Assembly (NCBI RefSeq): GCF_918741275.1
Contig: NZ_CAKKNA010000001.1
Coordinates: forward strand, 124,001 to 188,000
Length of the DNA: 64,000 nucleotides
Direction of reading: 5' to 3'
Origin: Bacillus sp. CECT 9360
GTDB lineage: Bacteria; Bacillota; Bacilli; Bacillales; DSM-1321
Made by a program: the position numbers and the translations under genes. The number at the start of each line of letters is the position of its first letter. The first letter of the stretch is position 1. Shown here in pieces: positions 37,028-46,628 of the stretch. Under the pieces are notes generated by a model, which saw only the letters and a list, made by a program, of their open reading frames with translations, had not been told where the DNA came from and made no database searches.

Positions 37028-37566
37028 GTTGTCATCCTCCTTGGATTGGTAGCAGATAAGTGATTATTCGATTTAAAAAAGCAGTATTATTAGATCTAAT
37101 GAACGAACAACGGTATAGGATCAATTGAAAACGATGTTCTTATATTAACCAAAAAACAGAAATTAATTTTAACATTTCAGGTATTCATGGCAATTATGGC
37201 CGGCTTTAGCATGAAGAACGATTCATCAAGTTAAACCGCAATACTGAAATTTGTACTTAATGAACATTGCCTTTTTGTTGGGTTAAGTGCTGAAGGCATT
37301 CTGGCATTAGGTACTGTATGTGCAAGGGTATTCGCCTAAGGGATGCTCTAATTAATAACGTGCATTACAAACTTGAGTTATTCAGAAGCCCTGATGATAA
37401 AAGTATAAGAACTTTTTACCCTGTTTATTTACTTTCTTAAGCTTTTTAAGTATAAGTCCATTATCATCAGAAAATAATAATATTCTGTCTGGTCTTTACC
37501 TAATAATTAAGCATTCATTATTGAAACAGTTTGATTTCATAACCTATAAAAGATTGAGGTGTTTTT
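37028..37566. other. Intergenic gap between divergent genes, nothing recognised
   Basis: About 540 AT-rich bases separate the helical protein gene (minus strand) from the patatin-like gene (plus strand). It must contain both promoters. I see no start with ribosome binding site, no strong hairpin and no protein fragment that I can name. Confidence 0.5.
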
Positions 37567-38571
37567 ATGACTTATCCCTTTAGGAATCTTGTATTTGAAG
37601 GCGGGGGAGTTAAAGGAATTGGATTTGTTGGGGCATTAAAAGTATTAGAAAAGAAGCACACACTCGAGAATGTTAAAAGATTCGGAGGTACTTCTGCGGG
37701 TGCAATTACGGCACTTATTCTAGGATTAGGCTATTCAATCTCCGAATTGGAAAACATATTAAGCGTCTTAGACTTTAGGAAGTTTAAGGATGATACTATA
37801 GGTCCTGTTAGAGATGCTATTCGATTATCTCATGGTTATGGATGGTTTAAAGGTGACCATTTTGAAAATTGGATAGAAGCTATCGTTGAGGAAAAGACAG
37901 GAGACAAAGCTACTACTTTTAAAGACATCCATGATCGAATGGAAAGCGATCATTTTAAGGAGATTTATTTTCAAGGGACAAATATCTCGACACATCTTGT
38001 TGAGACATTCTCATTTGAAAAGAGCCCAGACATGCCTGTTGCTAAGGCTGTCCGAATTTCAATGTCCATTCCATTCTTTTTTGAGGCAGTGAAATGGAAT
38101 GATGACATTTATGTAGATGGGGGAATTCTAGATAATTACCCTATCAGATCATTCGATTGGGAAAGGTACGTTAAAAAGGAAGAGCATTATTCGATACCGA
38201 ATTATTATGCAGCTACCAATAATGCTTTGTCAGGAGACGGGCCACATGATACACGTGTTTATAATAAAGAAACACTGGGAATTCGTTTAGAATCTAAAGA
38301 TGATATAAATGCTTATATGCATAATACTTCACCAAAGAGACACGAAATAAAGGACTTATCTGATTTTACATGGCACTTAATGAGGTCTATCATGAGGAGT
38401 CAAAGAAATATGCATTTGAACGAAAATGATTCAGCACGTACCATTTATATCGATTCACTTGATGTTTCGGCAGTTGATTTTGATATTCTTCCTGAAACAA
38501 AGCTAAAACTGATTGAGTCAGGAAGAATTTGTGCAGAGAATTACTTTACAAGTTATAGTAACCCCGAATAA
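37567..38571 (+). CDS. Patatin-like phospholipase
   Basis: 334-residue lipid acyl hydrolase of the patatin family. Oxyanion motif GGGVKGIG (about 12-19), nucleophile Ser in GGTSAGA (about 40-46), and the catalytic Asp in DGGILDNYP (about 183-191). No signal peptide, so cytosolic or membrane-associated. ATG with TTGAGGTG before it. The C-terminal 120 residues have no known domain that I can see. A hairpin follows immediately. No operon partner; neither an effector role nor a defence role is shown by its context. Confidence 0.9.
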   Translation: MTYPFRNLVFEGGGVKGIGFVGALKVLEKKHTLENVKRFGGTSAGAITALILGLGYSISELENILSVLDFRKFKDDTIGPVRDAIRLSHGYGWFKGDHFENWIEAIVEEKTGDKATTFKDIHDRMESDHFKEIYFQGTNISTHLVETFSFEKSPDMPVAKAVRISMSIPFFFEAVKWNDDIYVDGGILDNYPIRSFDWERYVKKEEHYSIPNYYAATNNALSGDGPHDTRVYNKETLGIRLESKDDINAYMHNTSPKRHEIKDLSDFTWHLMRSIMRSQRNMHLNENDSARTIYIDSLDVSAVDFDILPETKLKLIESGRICAENYFTSYSNPE

Positions 38572-38578
38572 CCAGAAA

Positions 38579-38603
38579 ACAAATCGTCCTTTATACGATT
38601 TGT
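38579..38603 (+). terminator. Hairpin after the patatin gene
   Basis: ACAAATCGT (38579-38587) and ACGATTTGT (38595-38603), perfect 9-bp stem, 7-nt loop; no T tract after it on the plus strand. Confidence 0.5.
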
Positions 38604-38678
38604 GCGAAAAGTTCCATCCTAAAAATGGAGTATTTTAAAGTAAATTTGTATGGGTCATAAATAAAATCCCCCATCATT

Positions 38679-39128
38679 CTATCTATCATCCCCATACAGA
38701 ATATCCGATGTCAAAAAGGCGCCAACAGGAGGCAAAGCATCACTGCTAATAGGAGCTCCTGTTAAAGGTCTATCGGTTGTAGCAACCCAGGTGCCATATT
38801 CGCCTGCCTGTAAGGAGGGTGGTTTCATTATAAGCCGTCCACTTAACATATAATGTCGAACTCTAATCGCAGGATCATCAAATATTGACAAGTTTCCGGA
38901 ATACGTGGCATAAGGTGAATCGAAACTTATTTGCCTGGTGTTTTCATTCCAATTTCCGTTGATAGGAATAGCTGTACCGCGAAAATTAATCGTACCAATT
39001 ACCCTGTTATCCGTAATAGAATTAATGATCATTGTACCCCAAACAATCGGTCTGCCAGCTATATCAGCGTGGATACCCCATTGTGATGGGGATGGAATAC
39101 TAACCATGGTTTGCTGACGAGTTTGCAA
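38679..39128 (-). CDS. Small beta-rich protein of unknown function
   Basis: 149 residues if started at the TTG (complement 39126-39128), eight bases after AAGGAGAG; the frame also extends upstream to a GTG at 39191 but without a binding site. No signal peptide. The sequence has alternating hydrophobic pattern with G-x-I-N-F-x-G, N-G-N-W-N, Y-S-G-N-L and G-T-W-V-A-T, which suggests an all-beta barrel of the lipocalin/avidin kind. That is a guess from pattern only. Proline-rich C-terminus. No neighbour that tells its role. Confidence 0.6.
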   Translation of the reverse strand: MQTRQQTMVSIPSPSQWGIHADIAGRPIVWGTMIINSITDNRVIGTINFRGTAIPINGNWNENTRQISFDSPYATYSGNLSIFDDPAIRVRHYMLSGRLIMKPPSLQAGEYGTWVATTDRPLTGAPISSDALPPVGAFLTSDILYGDDR

Positions 39129-39350
39129 AGTGGATCTCTCCTTACTAAAATACATGAATTTCGAATTGAATAATTTATAGTCAAAAGTCACTCACTACGA
39201 TATTTTTGTTTACTACCCTGTTGAAGGGAACAATAAAGTATATGCTCAGAATTCATATTGGGAACAAAAGGCCTCGATGATTTAGGGAGAGAATAATGGG
39301 GGTTTTGTTATTATATTATTAACCAGATGAAGGTTTACTTTTTATAAATG

Positions 39351-39378
39351 AAAAAAACGCAGATTTTACTCTGCGTTT
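39351..39378 (-). terminator. Terminator of the blaI-blaR1 transcript
   Basis: AAACGCAGA (39355-39363) and TCTGCGTTT (39370-39378); read on the minus strand the stem is followed by a run of T (plus-strand A 39351-39357). It ends transcription from blaR1. Confidence 0.8.
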
Positions 39379-39456
39379 CATCTTCTAATGGCGTTATTCC
39401 GATACCACCGATTGTATAACATAAGAAAAACTGATGTGAAATCATTTCATAACAGA

Positions 39457-41289
39457 TTAATAAATGCCTTCCTGCTCCAAAATAGAAAGTGCGATCTTGG
39501 CAGCGGAGCTTCCGCCAGCCTGCTCTTCACCTTGAATATGGACGGCAAAGAAAAACGTATTATCTACAGTTTCTACATATCCCACAAACCAACCAGCCAC
39601 ATTTTCCTCGTTTATAACTGCAGTTCCCGTTTTTCCTGATAATAGATTACCATTGGATTCTTCTAAAAGTAACGAGTCTTTCACAGTTTCAATATGGGAT
39701 TGTTCAAAAGCGAATTCATTATTATAAAACTTCTTCATTAAATCTACCTGTTCAACAGGAGAAATTTTTAGAGAGTCTTCATCTAGCCAATAATTAGTTA
39801 GATTGCCCGATAAATCAACATTCCCATAATTTATCTGTTTAAAGTAATTCAGCAATTTCTTTTTACCCATCTGTTGATCAAGATTTTGGAAATACCATGT
39901 GGTGGAGTTTTCCATGGCAGAGAATAAATCTTGATCTTGATTCCATTCCTCATACGGATGCAAGGTACCATCCCAAGTCATTTGAGAATTTCCCCTTGTA
40001 ATAATCCCGGATTCCAGCCCAAACAATCCACTGAATATCTTATATGTGGAAGCAGGCGGGAATCTCGTAGTGCTTTCATCCTTATTGTATATCGTATACT
40101 GTTGCATTTTAGAATCATACAGTACAGCACTCCCTGAAAGTTCATCAAAAAAGCTGCTGTAATCTTTGTAGGCAACATTGGCATGAGACAAGGGATGTGT
40201 TTCTATGACACTTACATTGGTATCGGAAAAAGGATGTGTTTCTTTGTTCACAGCCAATGCGGATATAGAAGGAATACTAGTCAAAATGATCGCAAGAAGA
40301 ATGATGAAGGCCAGAGCACTTTTCATCTTTAACCGATATGATTCTTCTTGAAAATTTCCGATTGTCACAATACGCCTTTTTACTTGTTTAAATGAGCTGC
40401 TGATTTCCGAGACAGCTAACAAAGGTGATGTTCTCTGCGAAAGAGAAGCAAATTTCAGAATAACCTCGCCATATTTAAGGTGTGACTCCTTATCCAGCGT
40501 TTTTAAAACTGCATAATCGCAAGAAATCTCCATCTCTGTTTTCATTTCCCGTAAGAAATACCATATGAGAGGATTAAACCAATAAACCGTTCTGGACAGA
40601 CACATGAAATAGTTTACGAGCATATCTCTGCGTTTACAGTGGTACAACTCGTGAAGTAATACATATTTCATCTCGTCGTTAGAAAGCATGGAAATATCTT
40701 TTGGTATAACGATATATGGCTTGATAATCCCAAAGGTAATGGGTGATTTTATCAATGAGGAATATCCTAAAACAACCTTTTTATTAAGATGTATTTCCTC
40801 TTTACTTTTATAGAAAAGTGTTGATAACTCCGTGTTTTCAACTATTTGCAGGGTTTTTTTAATTTTGTCGATTTTTAGATTGCTATATAAAGTAGCAATA
40901 AGCATAACAATCATTCCTGATATCCACACTATGAAAAAGACATAATCCATCATTCCAAGAGACGATTGCTCAATTGACATAGAAAAATCTTGCAGCCAAT
41001 TTCCATTTTGAGAAATTGTTTCTGTCGTTTTACCTGCAGAATCAATCTCAGATAATTTTGTGTGACCTGGTCCCAAGTTGATCATCCAGTCAAAAACAGA
41101 GTTTAGTTTTAGTAAATGTAAGGGGAGAAAAGGAGCAATCAATGTCAAAAGAGAAATCACACTCACATAGTATTGGGTGTTTGCAGTTATTTGGATCTTT
41201 ATTAGTTTTTTTATAAAAATAATGATGCAAAAAATCACGGACAATATGATATTACTGACAATAAAGAGACTAAAGAAAGAGCTGTCCAT
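39457..41289 (-). CDS. blaR1: BlaR1/MecR1-type beta-lactam sensor protease
   Basis: Membrane sensor-transducer of 610 residues. Four hydrophobic helices in the first 330 residues surround an M56 metalloprotease domain with HELYH (His213). The extracellular C-terminal domain (about 370-610) is penicillin-binding, class-D-like: STYK (Ser414) acylated by the drug and KTG (Lys553). Binding of a beta-lactam should activate the protease, leading to loss of BlaI. ATG at 41289 is one base from the stop of blaI, so both are in one transcript. Length and domain order match BlaR1/MecR1. The gene targets the divergent PBP module. Confidence 0.93.
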   Translation of the reverse strand: MDSSFFSLFIVSNIILSVIFCIIIFIKKLIKIQITANTQYYVSVISLLTLIAPFLPLHLLKLNSVFDWMINLGPGHTKLSEIDSAGKTTETISQNGNWLQDFSMSIEQSSLGMMDYVFFIVWISGMIVMLIATLYSNLKIDKIKKTLQIVENTELSTLFYKSKEEIHLNKKVVLGYSSLIKSPITFGIIKPYIVIPKDISMLSNDEMKYVLLHELYHCKRRDMLVNYFMCLSRTVYWFNPLIWYFLREMKTEMEISCDYAVLKTLDKESHLKYGEVILKFASLSQRTSPLLAVSEISSSFKQVKRRIVTIGNFQEESYRLKMKSALAFIILLAIILTSIPSISALAVNKETHPFSDTNVSVIETHPLSHANVAYKDYSSFFDELSGSAVLYDSKMQQYTIYNKDESTTRFPPASTYKIFSGLFGLESGIITRGNSQMTWDGTLHPYEEWNQDQDLFSAMENSTTWYFQNLDQQMGKKKLLNYFKQINYGNVDLSGNLTNYWLDEDSLKISPVEQVDLMKKFYNNEFAFEQSHIETVKDSLLLEESNGNLLSGKTGTAVINEENVAGWFVGYVETVDNTFFFAVHIQGEEQAGGSSAAKIALSILEQEGIY

Positions 41290-41290
41290 A

Positions 41291-41677
41291 TTATTCCTTC
41301 TTTCTGTTCTTACGTTCTTCTAAAATTTGATACAACTCATTAATTTCATCATCGGACAGCTGATCTTTTTCCAAAAAATTTAATACCATCGAATTAAGAG
41401 CCCCATTATAAAAACGATTTAAAAAACTGCGACTCTCAATTTCTACATAGTCACTTTCAGCTACATTCGGTGTATAAACAAATACACGACCTTCCTTATA
41501 ATGGCTCAGTGCATCTTTTTTGATTAGCCGCAACAACATGGTTTGAATGGTCTTAGGGCTCCATGTACTACTTTTGGATAACTTCTCAATAACCTGATTT
41601 GTATTGATATTAGGGTGTTTCCAGATTATTTTCATCACTTCTAATTCAGCTTCTGATATTTGAGGTAATTTTTTCAT
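41291..41677 (-). CDS. blaI: BlaI/MecI-type repressor
   Basis: Winged-helix repressor of 128 residues that binds TACA/TGTA palindromes as a dimer and is cleaved on BlaR1 signalling. The start KKLPQISEAELEVM and WSPKTIQTMLLRL recognition region are typical. I start at the second ATG (complement 41677), seven bases after AAGGATGG; the ATG at 41686 is inside that site. A sigma-A promoter (TTGACT, 17 bp, TATAAT on the minus strand at 41714-41742) lies upstream with operators next to it, so it should repress itself too. Confidence 0.93.
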   Translation of the reverse strand: MKKLPQISEAELEVMKIIWKHPNINTNQVIEKLSKSSTWSPKTIQTMLLRLIKKDALSHYKEGRVFVYTPNVAESDYVEIESRSFLNRFYNGALNSMVLNFLEKDQLSDDEINELYQILEERKNRKKE

Positions 41678-41693
41678 AAGAACCATCCTTAAA

Positions 41694-41780
41694 CTTACGT
41701 TTGTAATATTTTAATTATATTGTTCGTATTTTAAGAAGTCAATAAAACAAAACATTGATCACAAATATTACGTATGTAAG
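41694..41780 (-). promoter_or_regulatory. blaI promoter with two Bla/Mec-type operators
   Basis: On the minus strand TTGACT (plus 41737-41742), exactly 17 bp, then TATAAT (plus 41714-41719). Operator-like palindromes: CTTACGTTTGTAAT at 41694-41707, at the likely transcription start, and ATTACGTATGTAAG at 41767-41780, upstream of the -35 box. Both fit a TTAC(A/G)NNTGTAA core. Confidence 0.82.
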
Positions 41781-41935
41781 ATTTAAGGTGATACATTTCT
41801 GTAAATTGAATGAAAAAGAGTAGGAGAAACAAAAAAGTATTTGGAAAGAGATTCTGCTAGTATACTACTCTTTCGTCCATAAAACCTACAATCGTAATAG
41901 TTAAATTATAAGCTATTACTTTACGACTAAAAGTA

Positions 41936-41985
41936 TTGACTTGAAATCTTACATATGTAATACTTACAAAAATTACAGATGTAAG
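41936..41985 (+). promoter_or_regulatory. PBP promoter with two Bla/Mec-type operators
   Basis: TTGACT at 41936-41941, 16 bp, TAATAC at 41958-41963. One operator (CTTACATATGTAAT, 41948-41961) covers the spacer and -10 box, the other (ATTACAGATGTAAG, 41972-41985) the start region. BlaI bound here would block transcription of the PBP genes until a beta-lactam is sensed. Confidence 0.82.
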
Positions 41986-42032
41986 ATTTATGGTTTGAAA
42001 ATCAAAATTGCAATTCAGGAAGAGGGATAACA

Positions 42033-44060
42033 ATGAAGAAAGTAACCATATTGCTGCTGGTTGTGGCATTGACAGCTGGAAGCCTGCTTCTGTGGCGTTA
42101 CGTTAATGCGAATCAGGCAACCCCGGAAGAAGTTTTTAATGAATATGTCAGCCAATTTTCTGAACAGAACTATCAGGAAATGCTGAAGCATATTTCAGAG
42201 GGGGAATTGGAAACCTTCGATTATACGAAACAGAGTTTGACAGATAAATATGGGGCGATTTTTTCAGGCATTGAGTCTTCTTCAATCGACGTTTTATCCA
42301 AGGAGCTGCTTTACGACGAGGATAATGAAACGTATGAGGGACGCTTCAAGGTAAAAATACATACTTTTCTTGGAGAGATAACAGCGTTCTATCAAACTTC
42401 TTTTATAGAAGAAGAGTCGTCTGACGGGAAGGTATGGAAGGTGAAATGGAATCCGTCTTTGATCTTCGCCGGGATGGAAAAAGGAGATAAAGTCAGCGCG
42501 CAGTCCTTTTTGCCGGAGCGGGGTGCGATCCTTGACCGTAACGGAAACCCGCTCGCATTGGATATGGATGTGTATGAAATAGGGATCATCCCAGGGAAGC
42601 TTGGAGAGTCCAAGGAAGCTGGTATAAAAATACTGAGCACTTATTTCAAGATTCCGGAAGAAACCTTTCAAAAGGCACTTGATCAGAAATGGGTGACCGA
42701 TGATATCTTCGTTCCGATTGCTGCTATGCCTGCAGATTTTCATCCGGAAAGTATCGTTGAGGCTCTGCCCGGAGTCGCTTTCCAGACAAAAAGAATGAGG
42801 TATTATCCTGAAAAAGAAAGCAGTGCCCATCTGGTTGGCTATGTGAAGCAAGTAACGCGTGAAGACCTCGAAAAGGGCGCCGACCATGAATACACGTCAG
42901 ATGATTATATCGGAAAGTCTGGACTAGAACAAGTGTATGAAAAGCAATTGAGAGGAAAGAAGGGCGGCATCATTCAAATAAAGAACGAGGAGGGCGAACA
43001 GAAAAGCATTCTTAAAAAAGTGGATACCATTGATGGTAAAGATATAAACCTGAGGATTGATGCTGCACTGCAGAGTCATATATATGAAGCGATGAAGCAA
43101 GATGCCGGCGCGGTGTCGGCGATACATCCGGTGACCGGGGAAATGTTGGCGCTCGTCAGCTATCCGTCCTTTGATCCGAATCTAATGGTGAGCGGGATGA
43201 CGGAGAAGCAGTGGAAAGCATTCAGTGAAAATCCAAAACTTCCATTCTTGAACCGTTTCTCCAGCCTGTATGCACCAGGGTCAACCTTCAAGGCAATTAC
43301 TGCCGCTTCCGGACTCACCGCTGGGACGACATTCCCGGAGAAGAAACGGGACATATCCGGCTTGCAGTGGAAGAAGGACAAAAGCTGGGGAGGCTATTAT
43401 GTCACCCGCGTTAAGGCAGCAAATCCGGTGGACATGGTGGATGCGCTGGCCTATTCCGATAATATCTATTTCGCCCAGGAAGCCCTTGAAATGGGAGCTG
43501 TTCAGTTTGAGAAGAATGCATCGTCATTTGGGTTCCAGGAGGATTTTCAGCTACCAATTCATTTGAAAAAGAGCCAGCTGTCCAATGATGGAATCGACAA
43601 TGAAGTATTGCTCGCTGATTCTGCTTATGGACAGGGTGAAGTTCTGATGTCAACGGTCCATTTAGGGACTGCGTTCACACCGTTTGTAAATGACGGAAAT
43701 ATGGTGATGCCTGTTTTGGTTGCGGATGAAAAGGAGTCTGTCCGCAAATCGGTCATTTCCAGTGACGTTGCCTCAGCTGTCCAAAAGGCTTTGATTCAGG
43801 TAGTGGAGCGTGAAGACGGGACTGCCCATAATCTTAAGACGGCAAAAGAGGTTCTTGCGGCAAAGACGGGGACCGCAGAGCTGAAGAGCAAGAAGGGCGA
43901 AGACGGGACGGAGAATGGTTTTGTTGTCGTGTTTGATACAAAGAGTCCATCCATCTTGCTGACAGCCGTTGTGGAGGATGTAAAAAATCGCGGTGGAAGC
44001 CATTATGTGACAGCGAAAGTAAAACCTGTGCTGGATCAGTATTTCGCTGAGAATGAATAA
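42033..44060 (+). CDS. PBP2a/PbpC-type class B penicillin-binding protein
   Basis: Peptidoglycan transpeptidase of 675 residues, close in length and order to MecA (PBP2a) and B. subtilis PbpC. One N-terminal membrane helix (about 4-22), an NTF2-like MecA_N domain (about 30-145), PBP dimer domain (about 160-310), and transpeptidase domain with Ser417 (STFK), Ser475 (SDN) and Lys611 (KTG). No lipobox cysteine. ATG follows GGAAGAGGG. Divergent from blaI-blaR1 with operators in its promoter, so it is likely induced by beta-lactams and gives low-affinity cross-linking. Whether it confers resistance cannot be read from sequence. Confidence 0.92.
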   Translation: MKKVTILLLVVALTAGSLLLWRYVNANQATPEEVFNEYVSQFSEQNYQEMLKHISEGELETFDYTKQSLTDKYGAIFSGIESSSIDVLSKELLYDEDNETYEGRFKVKIHTFLGEITAFYQTSFIEEESSDGKVWKVKWNPSLIFAGMEKGDKVSAQSFLPERGAILDRNGNPLALDMDVYEIGIIPGKLGESKEAGIKILSTYFKIPEETFQKALDQKWVTDDIFVPIAAMPADFHPESIVEALPGVAFQTKRMRYYPEKESSAHLVGYVKQVTREDLEKGADHEYTSDDYIGKSGLEQVYEKQLRGKKGGIIQIKNEEGEQKSILKKVDTIDGKDINLRIDAALQSHIYEAMKQDAGAVSAIHPVTGEMLALVSYPSFDPNLMVSGMTEKQWKAFSENPKLPFLNRFSSLYAPGSTFKAITAASGLTAGTTFPEKKRDISGLQWKKDKSWGGYYVTRVKAANPVDMVDALAYSDNIYFAQEALEMGAVQFEKNASSFGFQEDFQLPIHLKKSQLSNDGIDNEVLLADSAYGQGEVLMSTVHLGTAFTPFVNDGNMVMPVLVADEKESVRKSVISSDVASAVQKALIQVVEREDGTAHNLKTAKEVLAAKTGTAELKSKKGEDGTENGFVVVFDTKSPSILLTAVVEDVKNRGGSHYVTAKVKPVLDQYFAENE

Positions 44061-44134
44061 TCGGAACTTCCGTCAGTGGGATTTATCTTCATCCGCTGAT
44101 TGTAGAAATACTAAAAGAAAAGGGGTTGTGTAAG

Positions 44135-44293
44135 GTGAGTAAGCGGAGAGACAGAATGAGCGCCATCCGTGTTGTGCCGGTGATTATTAGCACGATGATC
44201 TACACTATTTTCCCACAACCTCTTACACTCGGATTGTTCTGCATCGTCGGCATTGCTTGTGTCAGCCTGACGACGAGAAAAGAAAAAATCTGA
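44135..44293 (+). CDS. 52-residue membrane protein between two PBPs
   Basis: GTG start at 44135 with AAAAGGGG upstream, stop TGA 44291-44293. A basic start (SKRRDRMSAIR) is followed by two hydrophobic stretches (VVPVIISTMIYTIF and TLGLFCIVGIACVSL) and a basic end (TTRKEKI), so a two-helix hairpin in the membrane with both ends inside is likely. It is 22 bases before the second PBP gene and about 75 after the first, so in the same operon. No family recognised; an accessory of the PBPs is a guess. Confidence 0.65.
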   Translation: MSKRRDRMSAIRVVPVIISTMIYTIFPQPLTLGLFCIVGIACVSLTTRKEKI

Positions 44294-44314
44294 AAAAGAA
44301 CGGGGGGACAGGAA

Positions 44315-46381
44315 GTGGAGGAGGAGCAGAAGGCTAAAAAGAAAAAGCGGGCGGCATCGGCCCGTCTGAAATTTATCCCGGCATTTGTGTTTGTGTTGTT
44401 TACCGTTCTGATCTTCAGACTGGCCTATGTGCAGCTCTACGAAGGAGAAATGTACGAGCAGAAAGTGAATGCCACCAATGTGAAGGAAGTGAGATATCCC
44501 CTTCCGCGAGGAAAAATATTCGACAGGAACAATCAAGTGATCGTCGATAATGAAGCGTCAAACATCATTGTTTATATAAAAAGGGAAGATGAAACGGATC
44601 AGGACCTGTTGGAAGTGGCTAAGAAACTCTCAACATATATATCGATCAAAACAGATAAGATTACAAAACGGGACATGAAGGATTACTGGATTGAGACCCG
44701 TCCAAATAAAGCGTTGAAGAAGCTGACAGACCAGGAACTGCAGAGCCAAGAACTGACAGATAAGGAACGTTATCAAATGCAACTGGACCGGATTGGAGAA
44801 TCCGATTTAAAAGAAATCAAAAATAACGAAAAGAAGGTTCTCGCCATTTTTAGAGAAATGAAGAAAGGTTATGCCTTTAACCCTAAGCCTATCAAGGATG
44901 AACATGTGACAAATCAGGAAGTGGCACGAGTGAGTGAGGCACTGGATGAAATGCCTGGAGTGGATATTATAACCGATTGGGAAAGGACATATCGGTATGG
45001 GGAATTATTCCGTTCCGTATTGGGAAGCACGACATCCCGGGAGGAAGGAATTCCGAAGGAAAAGCTGGACAATTACTTATCAAAAGATTACAGCAGGAAT
45101 GACCGGGTTGGAAAAAGCCAACTGGAATTTCAATATGAAGATGTCCTCAGGGGCATGAAATCCGTGACGGAAATTGAAACCAACAGAAAAGGAGACATTG
45201 TGAAAACTCACAAAGTCTCTGCGGGTGAATCGGGTAAGAATCTTATGCTGACGATTGATATAGATCTACAGAAGAAGGTGGAAGAGATACTTACCGCTGA
45301 ACTGATTGATGCAAGGAGGAACGGCGGGGGAGCATTTCTGGATAAGGCCTTTGTAGTGATGATGAATCCGGTAACGGGAGAAGTGCTGGCGATGGCCGGG
45401 AAACAGATTGAAGCAATCAACGGAAAGTGGGAGGCGGTCGATTATGCCCTCGGCAGCGTCAACTCATCGTTTGAAATGGGATCATCCGTTAAGGGGGCGA
45501 CGGTACTTTCCGGCTATGAGAGCGGAGCCATCCAGCCGGGCCAGTCTTTCCTGGATGAGCCGATCTATCTGTTGGGTACCCCGGTCAAGAAGTCGGTATG
45601 GACGATGGGGATGGTCACTGACCAGACTGCATTGAAGCAATCCTCCAATGTCTATATGTTCAAGACGGCTATGAGCATGCTTGGGAAGACCTATCATCGA
45701 AACATGAAACTTCCGCTTGATTCGAAAGCATTTGAAACATTTCGCTATTATTTCCAACAATTCGGATTAGGGGTAAAGACGGGAATCGACCTACCGAATG
45801 AAGCGAACGGATATCGCGGCCAAGGAGAATCACCTGGCTTTTTGCTCGATTTCACAATCGGCCAATATGATACGTACACGCCGATGCAATTGACACAATA
45901 CATATCAACCCTTGCTAATGGAGGGTATCGGGTGCAGCCTCACTTGCTTAAGGAGATCCGCGAACCGGAAATGGAAGGCCAGGATCCTGTCGTTTTCCGA
46001 AGTGTTCCTCCGGTTTATCTGAATCGGATCGACATGGATAAACATGAGGTTGAACGTGTGCAGGAAGGATTTCGCAAGGTATTTCACGAACAAGGCGGAA
46101 CGGCTGCCTCCTATTTCAATAAACCGCCATACAAAAGCTACAAAATAGCCGGTAAAACGGGAACAGCAGAATCCTTTTACTATGACCCCGAATTACGGAA
46201 GACGTATACAGATAAACCGACGAACAACCTGACACTGGTAGGATATGCTCCCTACGACTATCCTGAAGTCGCTTTTTCAGTCGTCGTTCCAAATGCCAGA
46301 ACAAACTCCCATCCAATCAGCCAGAAGATTGGACAGGGAATTATGAAAGCATACTTCGAAGATAAAGACCAGCACGAATGA
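44315..46381 (+). CDS. Class B penicillin-binding protein, PbpA/PbpH-like
   Basis: Monofunctional transpeptidase of 688 residues. Membrane helix about 19-40, PBP dimerization domain about 60-310 with PLPRGKIFDRN, and transpeptidase domain with Ser390 (SSVK), SSN (443-445) and Lys614 (KTG). In B. subtilis the related PbpA and PbpH are elongation-specific, working with RodA and MreB. GTG start after GGGGGGACAGGAA. It lies downstream of the BlaI-controlled PBP with no terminator between, so it is probably induced together with it. A clear terminator follows. Confidence 0.9.
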   Translation: MEEEQKAKKKKRAASARLKFIPAFVFVLFTVLIFRLAYVQLYEGEMYEQKVNATNVKEVRYPLPRGKIFDRNNQVIVDNEASNIIVYIKREDETDQDLLEVAKKLSTYISIKTDKITKRDMKDYWIETRPNKALKKLTDQELQSQELTDKERYQMQLDRIGESDLKEIKNNEKKVLAIFREMKKGYAFNPKPIKDEHVTNQEVARVSEALDEMPGVDIITDWERTYRYGELFRSVLGSTTSREEGIPKEKLDNYLSKDYSRNDRVGKSQLEFQYEDVLRGMKSVTEIETNRKGDIVKTHKVSAGESGKNLMLTIDIDLQKKVEEILTAELIDARRNGGGAFLDKAFVVMMNPVTGEVLAMAGKQIEAINGKWEAVDYALGSVNSSFEMGSSVKGATVLSGYESGAIQPGQSFLDEPIYLLGTPVKKSVWTMGMVTDQTALKQSSNVYMFKTAMSMLGKTYHRNMKLPLDSKAFETFRYYFQQFGLGVKTGIDLPNEANGYRGQGESPGFLLDFTIGQYDTYTPMQLTQYISTLANGGYRVQPHLLKEIREPEMEGQDPVVFRSVPPVYLNRIDMDKHEVERVQEGFRKVFHEQGGTAASYFNKPPYKSYKIAGKTGTAESFYYDPELRKTYTDKPTNNLTLVGYAPYDYPEVAFSVVVPNARTNSHPISQKIGQGIMKAYFEDKDQHE

Positions 46382-46398
46382 TGAGTATATGGAAAAGC

Positions 46399-46432
46399 GG
46401 GCTGCGGATGGCAGCCCCTTTTGTGTTTTTTA
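46399..46432 (+). terminator. Terminator of the PBP operon
   Basis: GGGCTGC (46399-46405) and GCAGCCC (46411-46417), 5-nt loop, then CTTTTGTGTTTTTT. Confidence 0.88.
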
Positions 46433-46628
46433 TTCGTTGTAATTCGAAAAATCTTTCAACGTTTTCGAAATTATGGGCACTAATTTACTACTAATTATGG
46501 CTAATAGCCATGAGTAAACATTGTGGATTTTATATGGTGTTTGATTAATAGTTTAGAAATAATGGTAGAATATAGATGGACAAATGTATTTAAGTGGAGC
46601 CTTTTCTGATTTGATTAGGGGGAGAATG

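Noticed and set aside
36353-38571. Two-gene anti-phage or toxin system (helical protein plus patatin)
   Set aside because: The genes are divergent and 540 bases apart, and no sensor, cyclase or immunity partner was seen.
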